Positions 22,301 through 34,280 of a stretch of DNA of 64,000 bases are shown piece after piece (the first letter of the stretch is position 1; the number at the start of each line of letters is the position of its first letter). A program made the translations under genes and the position numbers. The DNA comes from Impatiens glandulifera (taxonomy: Eukaryota > Streptophyta > Magnoliopsida > Ericales > Balsaminaceae). Below the pieces are notes generated by a model, which was given only the letters and a program-made list of their open reading frames with translations, was not told where the DNA came from and searched no databases. The DNA is taken from NCBI RefSeq assembly GCF_907164915.1, contig NC_061870.1:231501-295500 (forward strand), in the 5' to 3' direction.

Positions 22301-22360
22301 TTCTCTATTAATTCTTTGTGGGCAGTGGTATGGAAAGATGCTCCTAAGTCCAAAACCCAT
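19305..22360 (-). pseudogene. copia-1 pol (PR-IN-RT-RH), decayed
   Basis: Read leftward: protease DLGASFHT (22345-22320; the family catalytic triad is D-S/T-G, here D-L-G); GAG-pre-integrase ELWHCRLGHMSEKG (about 21965); integrase core with HTNVWGP where the first catalytic Asp is usual, the second Asp kept in RYDNGGEY, and the glutamate near ENGVDE followed by stops; a linker with RRSLRNRKP; then RT with an intact LYVDDMLIAG (about 20255-20230). RNase H has YVDAD, SSCEAEYDA and RCDSQSA, ending at 19305. Several in-frame stops lie where Trp or Arg codons are expected, plus a frameshift near 20500. It cannot make a working polyprotein. A related intact element would be needed for any mobilisation. 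Confidence 0.93.
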
Positions 22361-22439
22361 TAATCTATCGGGATATCAACAGAAAGAAGTAACGCATCAG
22401 TGACAGTTTCTGTAACAACGTTGGCTGCATCATTTTTAT

Positions 22440-23168
22440 CATCACTATTTCTGTTCGGTGCTTTGCAGTTCCTCTTTAAATGACCCTGTTTACCACAATT
22501 TCAGCACTCAAATCTCTTCCCACACTTGTACTGAATCCTCTTGCTCCTCGACATAGATCTGCTCTTACCTCAGTTGAAATTTTTATCATTACCTCTGCCC
22601 CTGTTTTCCACATTCAGAACATAACCTTTGAACGTTTCACCATAATCAATTTTACGAACCTCTTCAGCAAGAATACGATCTCTAACTTCAACAAATTTCA
22701 GTTTAGCATTTCCAACTGAATTACTAATTGATGCCCTCATAGGTTCCCAACTATTTGGTAGAGATGCTAACAAAATCATTGATTCACAATTGTATTGAAT
22801 TCATTCAAATGAGTAGTGACAGAAGTACCATCAACCATTCTTAAGTAAAAGAGTCTTTTCATTAAGTGTACCTTATTGTTAGCAGATGATTTCTCATACA
22901 TATCAGAAAGAGATTTCATCAGACCCATGGTGGTCTTATCCTTTGCTACAATGTGAGCAACCGTCTTGGCTAGCGTCAATCGGACAACTCCCAAAACCTG
23001 TCTATCAAGGAGTTTTCATTCAACTTCATCCATCTTCTCTGTTTTCTCACTCAAATGAATATGAAGCTTCTTTCCATAGAGATAATCTTCAATCTTCATT
23101 CTCTAGAAGGCATAATTTGTCCCATCAAATCTTCCAATCCTATGTCCTATACTGTTCTCACTTGCCAT
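22440..23168 (-). pseudogene. copia-1 gag, decayed
   Basis: Starts at the ATG at 23168 (MASENSIGHRIGRFDGTNY), 43 bp inside the right LTR. It has the copia gag/UBN2-type capsid segment (about 22995-22600) and a zinc knuckle of C-x2-C-x4-H-x4-C form near 22500. Stops replace Trp codons in the N-terminal part (two before 23000) and inside the knuckle. It lies in the same transcript as pol. Confidence 0.88.
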
Positions 23169-23196
23169 TGTTTCCAATACTCAGATCTAGCCTAGC

Positions 23197-23210
23197 TGCT
23201 CTTATACCAG
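23197..23210 (-). other. Primer-binding site of copia-1
   Basis: TGGTATAAGAGC on the minus strand, one base from the LTR end. It is complementary to the 3' end of initiator-Met tRNA except for one base (usual TGGTATCAGAGC). Confidence 0.85.
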
Positions 23211-23211
23211 T

Positions 23212-23576
23212 TGTTAGGATTTGTATCTTCCAAATCCGAACAGCTTGAAACAATCTGTAAAAATGCAAAAAGAAGAACACAAGAAGACACATATTTATAG
23301 TGGTTCACTCAAATTGAGCTACGCCCACTTCAGCCACCACCAGATTTCACTATGAAGAAGAAGAAGGAATACAAAGTTTTTTCCTCACACTTTATCTCTC
23401 TAGAATTATTTCTCTAACTTGTAAACCCTTAATAATCACATATTTATAGGGTAAACATTCAGATAATAAACCTAAATAACTCTTGGTCAGGCCCAAGCCC
23501 AAAACCAAATACAAACCCAATAAACTCTAATTAACAATGTAGAGTTTATTATAAGTGTAGACTCCATAACTCAACA
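23212..23576 (-). repeat. 5' LTR of copia-1
   Basis: TG...CA boundaries with the CCGTC duplication immediately outside. It holds the promoter for the minus-strand transcript. Confidence 0.97.
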
Positions 23577-23670
23577 CCGTCTCCATAGATGACTCTACAA
23601 CGATCACTCTTACTGTTGTCATATAATGCTCTATGGCGCTCACTCTTACCCTCACTAATGAATAACTTAT
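23577..23670. repeat. 36-bp subterminal repeats of CACTA-1 (right part)
   Basis: Completes the unit split by copia-1 and adds about two more (GATCACTCTTACTG, GCTCACTCTTACC). The stretch 23670-24740 after it is A+T-rich, contains TACTACAAAAAAAAAAA at about 23824, and shows no gene. Confidence 0.85.
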
Positions 23671-24739
23671 ATGTAGTGTCAATTATAAAATATTAAAATA
23701 AACTAAATAATATTCTTAAAACATAAACCAAACATAGAATATTATAAAATATTTAATTTCACAGTTTTAATAAATCATTTCCTAAAATACCATTGAAGAA
23801 TAATTAGGTCTTAATTATTTCCTTACTACAAAAAAAAAAATCGAAATTGTTTTATAGTTGTAACAAAATGATCAATTTCAAGCAAGGGAAGTGAGAAAGT
23901 TTCGGGAGAAAATTTATCCGCTCCATTTCACACTTCAAATGAATCCTTTTTAAAGTACACAAACAAGATCTATTTCTTCCACCTAAACCAAAAACAAAAG
24001 AGAATTCTGCACAAATATTACACAACTATTGGATCATTCTATTTGCTCGATTCTAAACCACAAATATCAACTATATAATATTCATTTTAAAAATGTTGAT
24101 ACATATATCATATCAAATCATAATATCAATATATCATTCATAATAATTCTATTTGATCAATTTTGAACCACAAAGTTCAACTATAGTAAAGATATGTCAA
24201 TGTAGAGAAAAGAGATGTAAGAAAACCTAAACAAAGAGAGAAATACACTATAGACTCCTAACAAAGAAATAATGTCCATTCCATTTCAAGGAAATTGAGA
24301 TTCCTATTATAGATGTGCACTTACATCGATTGTAATAAAAATACAATTCACAACTTACAAAAATAAAAGACTTCAATATTTTTTCAAAAATCTCAATCTT
24401 TCTAAATTTGAAATACCTATCAATAATAAGAAAAAATATTTGTAATCAACCAACATAATAGTAAAAACATCACTAAAATTTATATAAGAAGTTACAAAAA
24501 TAAATACAAGGGCTGCTTGCTTACATACCTGATGACTTTCTTCTTTTCTGTTAGCATGCATCCATTGAACAATGAGAAATATTTATTGTCTTATTGAATA
24601 AGATCCAAAATAAAACCATGAAATAGTTAACAAGTTAAAATTACCAAAATTATTATTTCATATTAATATAAACAATAAAAAATGTAATGTCGTAATAATC
24701 TGACATATATCATGAAGCGATACACTTAGTGACATTGAT

Positions 24740-25300
24740 GAAGTGGGAGGCATTGATGGAGTGAGTGTCATAAATGAAATTATAAATTCCAACTTTTTCT
24801 CAAATTCAACTTTATCAGTCTATGTTTCATCGTGAACTTCTTTTAGTTTGGCTTCAGTTCTAACTTCATGTGCCTTTTGATGATCGACTAACTTTTGTAA
24901 TTCATTCTTAAGGGTAATATTTTATTGGTGGATGCTTTGTTGTTATTCTTCACTTCTCAATTGTGAAGGAAAGACTCATCCTCCCATTCCAATCATATAA
25001 CCATGTTTTTGAAGCCCAAATACCATGTCAGTTAAATCAATATTTTAAATTGATGAGTTTCCACTCTCACGGTATGCATTTCACCCTTCAATAATATATA
25101 TTAATTTTAAAAACACATATCAAACAATAAATATAAATAAATCTTTAAGTATTTATATTTTTGTGTTTTATCCTTGTGTTTCCCAGTCTCAAGAAAGACG
25201 TCTTCAAAAGTTGGAGGATGTCCGTATCTTAGTTCCTAAGTTATCTTCTTTATAAAATTTATTAAATAAATTTTAATATGTCTTACTATTTCACGTTGTA
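24740..25300 (-). pseudogene. CACTA-1 second gene (TNP1-like/Transposase_24) relic
   Basis: The minus strand near 25245-25175 reads RYGHPPTFEDVFLETGKHKDKT in pieces. This matches the Pro-Pro-Thr...Glu-Thr...His-Lys signature of the plant En/Spm Transposase_24/TNP1-like family. It is followed leftward by a helical tail (LKNELQKLVDHQKAHEV, about 24905-24855) expected at the C-terminus. Such proteins bind subterminal repeats and cooperate with TNP2. The copy has stops and gaps. 25300-26050 appears to belong to the same gene or its introns but is too decayed to parse. Confidence 0.65.
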
Positions 25301-26049
25301 CTTGTAAAAAAAAAGTTTGAAAATGATCGGTCGTTGTTGTTCATAGAATTTAATATGTCTCATTTTCAGTAATTAATAGAATTTTATAACTTATATAAAT
25401 TATTTATAACAAAAAATATTAGTATAACAATAATCTTTAAACGATCAGTCGAGAAGCGGTGTGTAATTAACCAATCACAATCCTCCTATAAAATTTTATG
25501 TGCGTTGTTGTTCGCCTTAATTTTTACTAAATTACCTATTTAGGGTTAGATATGCTTCATATTTATTTCGCATCTCCAATTATTCCACAAATCCTTCATC
25601 GCGATAACTAGACATATTTTTCACTATGAATTTTATTTTGAAAATATGAGTTAATTTTAGGAGTTCAAATTTTAAAAAAAATTCTAACAAAAAACGTAAA
25701 ATAATTTGACATAAAAGAGAGTTTTTCATGTTGTAAATTTAACTCACAGTCGTCGTCTGCCATAAATGATCTATAACCGTTGGAGTTAAAAATTCTCATT
25801 TCAAAGTGCAATGTGGAATGACTTGATTATCTCGCACCGAAACCCCTAAGTGACGAGACCACTTTTTCATGTTTTCACAACATGGTCTGTTGTTGGTTAG
25901 ACTAAAAATTAGTGGTAACTTCTCTCCACTCGCCAATTTCGATAATGTCAAATTTTTGTTAGTTTCTTGTTTTTTTAAAACAAATGAGGGTGGTGATACA
26001 TTACAAATATTTTTTTTACTGAATTACAAAACACATATTAATACTTATT

Positions 26050-29000
26050 GATTAAAGAAACTTTAATTTAATATTTATACGTACTTTGGTCGTTGCTTCG
26101 GGTACCACATAAATTTTTGTTTTATGTTCATCATTAGTCGATGGTGGTACTAAAATATTCAATGGTATATGCTCCTCATTAATAGACCAATCAAAAAGAG
26201 ATACTATATTTGTCATGTTTTGTGTAGTACTTGTTATTAGTAATTGTGCAATTGCGGCAGCCAAGCCAATCCAAGTGGTGATAATATTTTCTTCTTATTT
26301 GGTTGAGGTCTCTTCATCACTACATTAACAATATAATAATTAGTACAATAAACATCTTATTTAAATAATAAACAATAACATATAATGCTCGATAAATAAA
26401 CAATAATAATGGTAATATATTAACCTTTAAAGAATATCAAATGTTTGAGTATCAATGATTTGTATTTGTTGCAATCTTCCAACCTAATTTATTGGTATTA
26501 TCTTTCACATAAGACACATGTTTTGCTTGAGTGACCAATATAAAAGGTTCATTTAGACTTCTAAATGCTTGGTTGCAATTTATGCTCATAAAATCATTTT
26601 TTTTTTATCAATTTTTATTCCTCTATCTCAAGAATACACATCAAACTACTTGCACTTAAAAACTAGAATCTATTTTCTATAAAGGTATCATTCCAATACT
26701 CCATAATAGTTTATAGTTTTCTTGCCATTGTTGTCATTCACAAGAATACCACTATTTTGTGTCTTTAAACCTTGATTAATATTTTTTTCTAGTGAATTTA
26801 TACAAGTATACTTTACAATATACAAATTTCTTTGCATACGGCGTAGGAATGCATCCTAAAGTTATAAAATCTTTTGTTCTTTGACTTTTGTTTGTTAAGA
26901 ATTCCACTTATCTAGTTCAAACAGTGTGTTAAATCAATTTTGAGAAACACATTATCTTATTCAATGTTTTCAACTTACTATATCCTTGAAAAGTATGAAT
27001 ATTGTTTATCAACTTCATCATTTGACAAAACCTGTGTATTAGAAACACGTTTTGTATGTACTCCCTGCACATAAATTTGGATATAATTTAATCCTTATAA
27101 AAAATGAATTTAATTGAAAAATAAGTTAATATTCATACTTGTAAAATGGTGCAGCTTCTTCACAATTTTTTAATATGTACACATGAGCTCGTTCTCGATC
27201 ACCGTCTTCATAAATATACGGCGTGCATGTTGATAATTATTTAATGGCTGAAAATATTGACAAAGAAGTTTCTGATTGAATATAATTTTGAACCGATAAA
27301 TCTTCAAAATATCTTAAACACAAACTGATACTCTCATTTACAAGATAACCCTCAGAAATCAACGCTTTTGGATGTTTTTTATTTCGAAAATATGTCTTCA
27401 AAATACCCATATACTATTTTATTGGATACATCCACCTATATTAAACAAGTCCTTTAAATAAAAGCTTCCAATGCCAGATGAATTGTCAAGTGCACTATTA
27501 TGTCAATAAATGATGGTAGAAATACTTTTTCCAATTTGTAGAGTGTCAAAGTAAAATCAATTCCTTCATTGATTTCGAACATAATTGAATTTTTTTTATA
27601 GATCAACAAGAGCTTCATACACTTCATTTGGAAGTAATCCAAGTGTTGCAAGAGGAATCATGTATTCTAGCAAAACGTGACAATCATTATTTTTTAGACC
27701 CGCAATCTTTGTTTCATTAACTCTTATACAACCTAAAATGTATAAGGAGTGATGAATGATAAAGATTATTACCATTGACAACATGATGTAAATAATGTCT
27801 TACATTCACGAGTTGTAATCAAGACGTGAATGAAGATTGTCTTTAGTTTTGTCTAGAAGGTCCATAATTGTATAAATGACACTATGACAAGTATTCTTCT
27901 CTATGCATTACGTACAAATTATATTTTAATAATAATGATTCTTAATAAGATAACTAAAAAAATATTCATCTTTCTTCCATTTATCACCCCAACTTTCATG
28001 AAATATTTTTTTTCTTTTTAGTATGGTACCTACTCAAGATTATACCTTTCAAATTTTGTACTTGACGTAAAATATATTTTCCTGACAATAATTTATGTGT
28101 CTTTCTAATTTCAATCGTAACATCGGACAAATATTTTTCTTTTCGAAATTTGTGTATCTCTAGGAGAAAACATTGTTGACACATATAACAATCTTTACGA
28201 CCATTTATCAATCTTATTGAGCTTATATTTTATTACAGTAAAGGCATGCTAACTTTACTTTTATACTACAACCAAATAAATTTGTGTATGTAGGAAAATC
28301 ATTAAGTGTCCATAATAATGCAGCTCACAAAGTAAAATGTCGCGAAGTTAATGCATCAAATGTTTTTATTCCAGTTTTCCACAACGCACTCAACTCCTCT
28401 ATCAACGATTGTAAATAAATATCAATTGCATCTCCAAGATTATCAGGACCAAGAATTTGCATTCATAAAATGAAATTAGATGATTGCATCCATATACTTA
28501 GTGGTAAATTATAAGGAATAAGGATGACATGTCAAATACTATACGATGTTTTTCCATTTACAAATGATTGAAACGTACCACTTTCGAGGCTATGTCTAAA
28601 GTTACGAGGCTTTAAGGAAAAGTCTATGTAATTTTCATTATATTATTTCCATGTCATAGAATTAGACGAATCTCAAAATATTGTTATTAACTCTTGTATC
28701 CTTGTGCCATCTCATTAAAAGAGCAGTTTTTGAGCACATATATAAAATTTGTAACCTTTGTGTTAGTGAAAAATAACGTAACACTTTATTTGAGATTGTT
28801 TTTCCATTGACTTTCTTTATAGTTGCTCCACTAAAATTGTCAACTTTCCATCTAGACAATCCACATATTTTACAAGATTACAAATCCTTATGCTATTTCC
28901 GAAATAACATACAATTATTTGTACACGTATCTATATATTTTAAAGAAAGACCGATATCTCAAATAAACTTCTTACACTCATAATATGAATTTTGAAGATT

Positions 29001-29461
29001 AACATTTTCAGGTAATATTTATTCCTTCAAAAATTTTAACATGTCAAAAGATGTATTTGTCTATTCTCCAACATTTTTTAGGTGAAGTAACTTAAGTAAT
29101 GTCGAGAATTTTGAAATTCTCGAGTCTTGGTCCAAAGGTTCTTTGGAATCATTTAACAATCTAATTTTTTTAACTTCCTCACGTGGTTCTTCACTACCAT
29201 TACCATAGTTTGAATCATCGACACAATTTGGATATAAATTATTTATAAAGTCTTCCAAATAATTATCACCATTATCATCTTCTACATCATTACTGTCTTC
29301 ATCATTATAATCCTAAATTCATCATTATCACAATCTTCATAATTTTTAGATCGCTTTTCTCCATGACAATACCAAAAATGTATAACTTTGTCTTATTCCA
29401 TACACAATCAAGTGGCTTTTCACAATATCTCTATCTAAGTAACTTTTATGCCCACTTTTAA
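26050..29461 (-). pseudogene. CACTA-1 TNP2 transposase, decayed and split
   Basis: Homologous segments, reading leftward: the N-terminal part with SHLIVYGI after 29440; linker 29258-29061; SYYECKKF and ICGLSRWKVDN then LRYFSLTQRLQ (about 28970-28750); IPYNLPLS and LGPDNLGDAIDIYLQSLI (about 28530-28420); ALLWTLNDFPTY (about 28325-28290); IAGLKNNDCHVLLEY (about 27700); DUF4218-like LYKLEKVFLPSFIDIIVHL (about 27560-27500); ILVTQAKHVSYVKD (about 26540). The family is the En/Spm (CACTA) transposase that cuts the element. Many stops and frameshifts. The gene is cut at 29461 by CACTA-A; its first codons resume at 48516. The 26052-26264 open frame lies at its 3' side and is not identified. Confidence 0.88.
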
Positions 29462-29479
29462 CACTAGTGGAAAATAGAC

Positions 29480-29990
29480 TATTAGAGACGGGACAAACCG
29501 TCTTTAAAAGCCTTAATGACAACGCTAATACTTATAAACGTCGGCAAACAAAACCGTCGACCGTCGACGTTAAAGATTTGGACGTTAAAAGTTTTTGTTT
29601 TTTATTCACGGCGATCTTCCCCTAAAGTCGACGTTGATAATCCTTTATGATTCAATTATTAACGTCGACGTTATAGGAGGAGAGTCGAAGTTGATAAATA
29701 ATGATATTAACGTCGATGTTAAGGGAAGAGAGTCGTCGTTGATAAAGAATGATATTATTGTCAGCTTTACCATAATGTCGATGTTGATATCTTTCTTTAT
29801 CAACGTCAATTTTACCCTAAAAACGATGTTGATATAATTCTTTATCAACGTTGCCTTTACCCTAAAAGCCGACGTTGATAATGTTTGCTCTAGAGTTAAA
29901 TATCTCTCTTATTAACGTCGACATTCACCAACACCAACATTAATATTGATTCATCAACGACGACACTCCCTTAACATCGACGTTCATAAT
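29480..29990. repeat. CACTA-A 3' subterminal repeats (AACGTCGACGTT type)
   Basis: Many short copies, in both orientations, of GTCGACGTTGATAA / TTATCAACGTCG. The same motif recurs in the CACTA-B end (58310-58800) and at 45850-46380. These are the expected binding sites for the TNP1-like protein. Confidence 0.85.
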
Positions 29991-30129
29991 GCTTGCTCTT
30001 GAGTTTTCGAAATATTTTTGAATTTTATTAAACTTGTTTCATATGTTGATCATTAATAAATAAAAGACATTTCATAAATAAAAATCAAATCCAAGTTTCA
30101 ACAAAAATCTCAAATCGTAATACCAAAAT

Positions 30130-31620
30130 CTCAAATCGTATGTCAATCTAGTACTACTAGGGGAGAAGGGGGCATCCTAGACATAAGCGCCTCTATAACC
30201 TCTTATTGTGCACGCATCTACGCCTGTAGAGCATCCTGCCATGCATCCTATTGTGCTATCCTTAGCACCTCAACTTCCTGCTGTGCACACATCTACGCCT
30301 TTAAAGCTTCCTAATGTGAGCGCATCTGCTCCATCTCCTCTTATAGGATCTTGTTCTCCTCGATTAGTATTTGTTGTGAAACGCGTGAGTTGTTGATGCT
30401 CGAGGGAAAACTTCCATGTTGATCAAGTCTAAAGTGCATTGGACATATTCCCGAGCCCATCCTACTCACCCTACCGTGTCCCTATCATCCTAAAGCAGCC
30501 TCATACACCTCAAACAACGACATATTAGAATTTTCTTCAAGCCGCTCATGCATCACAATATACAATAATTTACAACATTTTTAGTAATTTAAACTTAATC
30601 AGAAATGCAAACTAAAATGATAGAAATGATAACAACTTAAGACGACCTGACGAACTTGGGGAGAAGGTACGAGAGTCGGATCCTCGATGGCCGGTCTATT
30701 AGTATGTGTATGTAGGAAGAAGTTTGCATGACTAGGAGGGTGTCCAATCTCCCTCTCATGTACAAATAACATACATATCATCTGTTAAATATTATAAAAT
30801 TTTAATACTTTGACTAAAACTTACCATATGTCGCTCCAATTGCGAAAATGATTTACTACCGGTGTGGTGGGGGTAATGTAATTTTGATATGTTGTCAACA
30901 TTGGTTGTACTTTTTTCTGAAATTATAAGATAATTATAGTTGTTAGTTAATAGTCAAATAAACATATTATGAAATATAAATGACTATTATACCTTAAATT
31001 CAACCGTGGACCAGTGATGGTCAAGGATATAATTCTAGTCTTCGAAGTAAAATCAGGAGGAGGGTTTAGTCTAATTCTCTTCTCGTCATCATTATGTGGG
31101 TCGATGTATTTTCTCTTGTTCAAGTATCTCCACATATCCATGTTTTCTTCACTTGTGGGTCGATGTATTTTCTTTGTAGTAGTCAATTTGATTGAATTAT
31201 GTAGACTGAAAGGATCATGAAAATAACAACATATTTTAGGATTGTGAATGATTCAACTTATAAGATAACACGTTAAAAATATTAAACTCACGGAGATGAA
31301 CTGTCATATATGGTTAAACTGAGATTGGGATCACCCATACCAATTTTTGAGTTGATGTCACACCCCTTGGGTTTTCAGACTATGCTGCCAATAGGTTGAG
31401 ACCAATAACATGCGTTATTGCAGGTAAGCTTTCCATCAATATCCCCAAACTCCAACCACATCTTCTCCCTAGTTACTATTTTTGCGAGAACCATGTTTTA
31501 TTCTTTCCCCGTCCCCTCCCTGATGAAGACCCTGCAAAATAACAGTGAAACGACATTTGTTAAAATTTATATAATTATTTAAATATCACGTATAAGTTAT
31601 AATTAACTACCTGTAGTGTC
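30130..31620 (-). pseudogene. CACTA-A TNP1-like gene relic
   Basis: Exon-like pieces on the minus strand: MWRYLNKRKYIDPHNDDEKR with PPPDF (about 31130-31030); DPTLVPSPQVRQVVLS (about 30690-30645); FEVYEAAL (about 30515); and a heptad-like tail with LIEENKILQEEMEQMRSH (about 30370-30320). The order equals that of CACTA-B read on the plus strand (57360-58130), and the nucleotide match between the two is clear. The product would be the helper DNA-binding protein of the En/Spm system. Stops in several pieces; introns cannot be set with certainty. Confidence 0.7.
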
Positions 31621-31919
31621 TGGAATGGGGGAGTCCCCCTCCAAGGTGATAAACTCCTCAAGAATGCTGAAATTTGGATAATCTAGTGTCTCAATATCAT
31701 GAAGCTGTGATACCATAAAGTGCATAGGATCATTGGATTCTACATCATCTGTAATAGCTCAGAGTTCGTCCAACTGTCTCGATAGTGCTTATTTGGTACC
31801 CCGTTTAGGTTCCATGGTATCTGAAAAAAAAAATAAAGTTAAAATTTTAATGAAGTCATCCTATTTCACACACACAAATAAAACTTGTCTAAATGTTTGA
31901 ATAACGGGGATTTATCTTT

Positions 31920-34280
31920 GTAACAATTTTCCATCCATGTCTAGATGCCATATTTGTAGCATAAAACACGTGGTGTGCTTGACTTGCTATTACAAATGGA
32001 TCATGACTCTTAATTCTCAATGTCATATTCGCATTTACACTTACACACCCATATTTATCTACTTTTATACTACGGTCTTTGGAATGTATATAAAATATCT
32101 ACACTTAAAAAAGAATTACTCGGTTACCACTAAAATACCGAACTTCAATGATATTTGTGAGTACTTCATAGTAACTTATTATTTCGGACTCATTGTTTCC
32201 AATTACATAGACACCATTATTTTGCGTGGTTAACCATTCGTCATGTTTCTTGGTGTTGAACTTGTACCCGTTTATTTTACATGAGTTATACTTCCTAGCA
32301 TAATTATCAGGCCACTCCAAAGAATCTTTAGAGTCAAAGTTCAATTTGATTCATCATTCAATTGCCCCACTTTCGTCTTGAAAAAACTTATGTAAAGTTT
32401 ATTGCATTCAAGATTAAAAAGATTGAGTCGGCTTGTATCAGTCAACTCTTGCGTGAATTAGCTGCATTTAATGAAATTTAATTGTAATTAGTTTATTACA
32501 AAATTTACACTTAGTCACTAATTAGTTTATGAACTCTTACTTGTAATATTGTTCAACTTCGATACAATTTCTCAAAATGTATACGTGAGCATGCTCCCGA
32601 TCACCCGGTTCATATGTGTAAAATGTCACAATCGATAAATCTTCCTTTGCCAAGAATATATAAAGTGTTGAAGGTTGTTGTATCATTGTCTTTGTTGACT
32701 CATGATCTTCTAAATATCGAGCACATAAACTTATACTCTCATGCAAAAGGTAACTCTCATTGATTGACCCTTTATGAAAGTTTTTGTTCCGAAGGTACTT
32801 TTTCAAGGTACCCATATATAATTCAATTGGATATATCCATCGATACTAGACATGACCCATAAAAAAGCCTTAAAGAACATGTGTACAGGAAAATGTACTA
32901 TTATATCAAAGAATGAAGGTGGAAATATTTTTTCTAATTTACAAAGGGTCAAAATAATGTAATCCTACAACTCTTCCAATTCATCTCGATTTAAGGATTT
33001 TGACACAACAATCGAAAGAACCTAGACAAGTGCACTAGAGCGTTGTACAAATCATCCAAAAGTAAAGCACGTATGGAAAGTGGATCAAATACTGTAATAG
33101 GATGTGACAATCGTGACTCTTCAATTCAGAAATTTTCTTATCAATTATGTTTACACACCCTCCAATATTGGAACAGAACCCTTTTAGAATTTTTACATAT
33201 TCAAGAAACATACATAATCGTTTCTTCTGATCCGAGGAAAGTGCGTATGTGGCTACAGGACATTGAAGAATACCATTGACTTCAATGGGATGCAATGAAT
33301 GCTTTATGTTCAATAATTCAAAATCTTTACAAGCTTTGAGTCCATCCTTCGTTATTTCTTTAAAATCTATTATAGTGCTTAACACGCGCTATCACAAATG
33401 TTTTTCTCAATATGCATCACATCAAAAATATGCCTCAATAACAGTGTTTTCTAGTATGGTAGTTCAAAAAATATGCAGAGTTTATTCCAATTATCACCTT
33501 GAGATTTATAGGAAATATTACTCTTTTTTGGATGGTATTTAGTCAAACACATGCCTTTCAAATCTCTTGCCTGCATTAATAATTCAATTATAGACAACGA
33601 TAAGTAGGTGGAAGAAACCATCAATGTCTCATGTAACACTATTTCTTGCAGTGTACCAATCTCAGCAAAGTTGTATCCTTATAACAACACGGACATGCGA
33701 GTTTTCCCCTTGTACTCCATCTGGATAAATTTTCCTATGCTAGAAAATCATTAATAATCCTCAACATAACTGCCCGCATATTGAAATATTTTTTATGTCC
33801 CGAGTCGTAAGTCATCACACTAGTATGTCACAACTCTTTTATCTCGTCAATCAATGTTCTGAGAAACACGTCAATCGAATCCCCGAGAGTTTTTGGCCTA
33901 GGGAGTAACACGGAAAGAATGAAGTTATTTTTATCAATACAAATTGTAGGAGAGACGTTGTAAGGGATAATAACAACAGGTCAAATGCTATAAAAAGTCT
34001 TTCCATTTGCAAAATGTTAGAACCCATCACTTGCGAGAGAAAGTCTTACATTCTGAGGCTCGGAGGAGAAATTTTTGTACTTTTCATCGAAGGAAGTCCA
34101 TGTCATTGAATTAGTGGGATGCCTTTAGACTTCATCATCAACATTAATATTATCTTCAAGTCATCTGAGGAGCGGTTTTAAAGCACATATACAACTTTTG
34201 TAACCTCGGTGCAACTGGAAATATCGTAAAAATTTATTTGGAATGAACTTTCCATTCATTTTTTCTGAAGTTTACCACTT
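31920..34280 (-). pseudogene. CACTA-A TNP2 transposase, C-terminal part
   Basis: Reading leftward from the LTR junction: LRYFQLHRGYKS (about 34215); MNGKF just before; a capsule of the middle domain (33900-33400); LKSHDCHILLQYLIHF (about 33110-33070); the DUF4218 region YLRNKNFHKGSINESYLLHE (about 32800-32740) with CARYLEDHES; REHAHVYILRNCIEVEQYY; KINGYKFNTKKHDEW (about 32280) and YYEVLTNIIEVRYFSGNRVILF; and a final DPFVIASQAHHVFYAT (about 31985). Frames change repeatedly. The N-terminal part lies across the retrotransposon at 44108-44870. Confidence 0.88.
34276..34280. repeat. Target-site duplication, left copy
   Basis: CACTT before the 5' LTR pairs with AACTT at 44108-44112 (four of five match), consistent with an aged 5-bp duplication. 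Confidence 0.65.

Larger units (their letters stand above)
18879..23576 (-). mobile_element. Ty1/copia retrotransposon copia-1, full length but dead
   Basis: LTRs at 18879-19242 and 23212-23576 (364 and 365 bp, TG...CA, about 24 differences by eye, near 93% identity) flank a minus-strand gag-pol. The host 36-bp repeat is duplicated as CCGTC (18874-18878 and 23577-23581). The primer-binding site next to the right LTR and purine tract next to the left LTR fix the direction. Every domain is recognisable in copia order (GAG, PR, IN, RT, RH). The coding frame has many stops, and residues of the protease and integrase active sites are changed. Confidence 0.97.
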
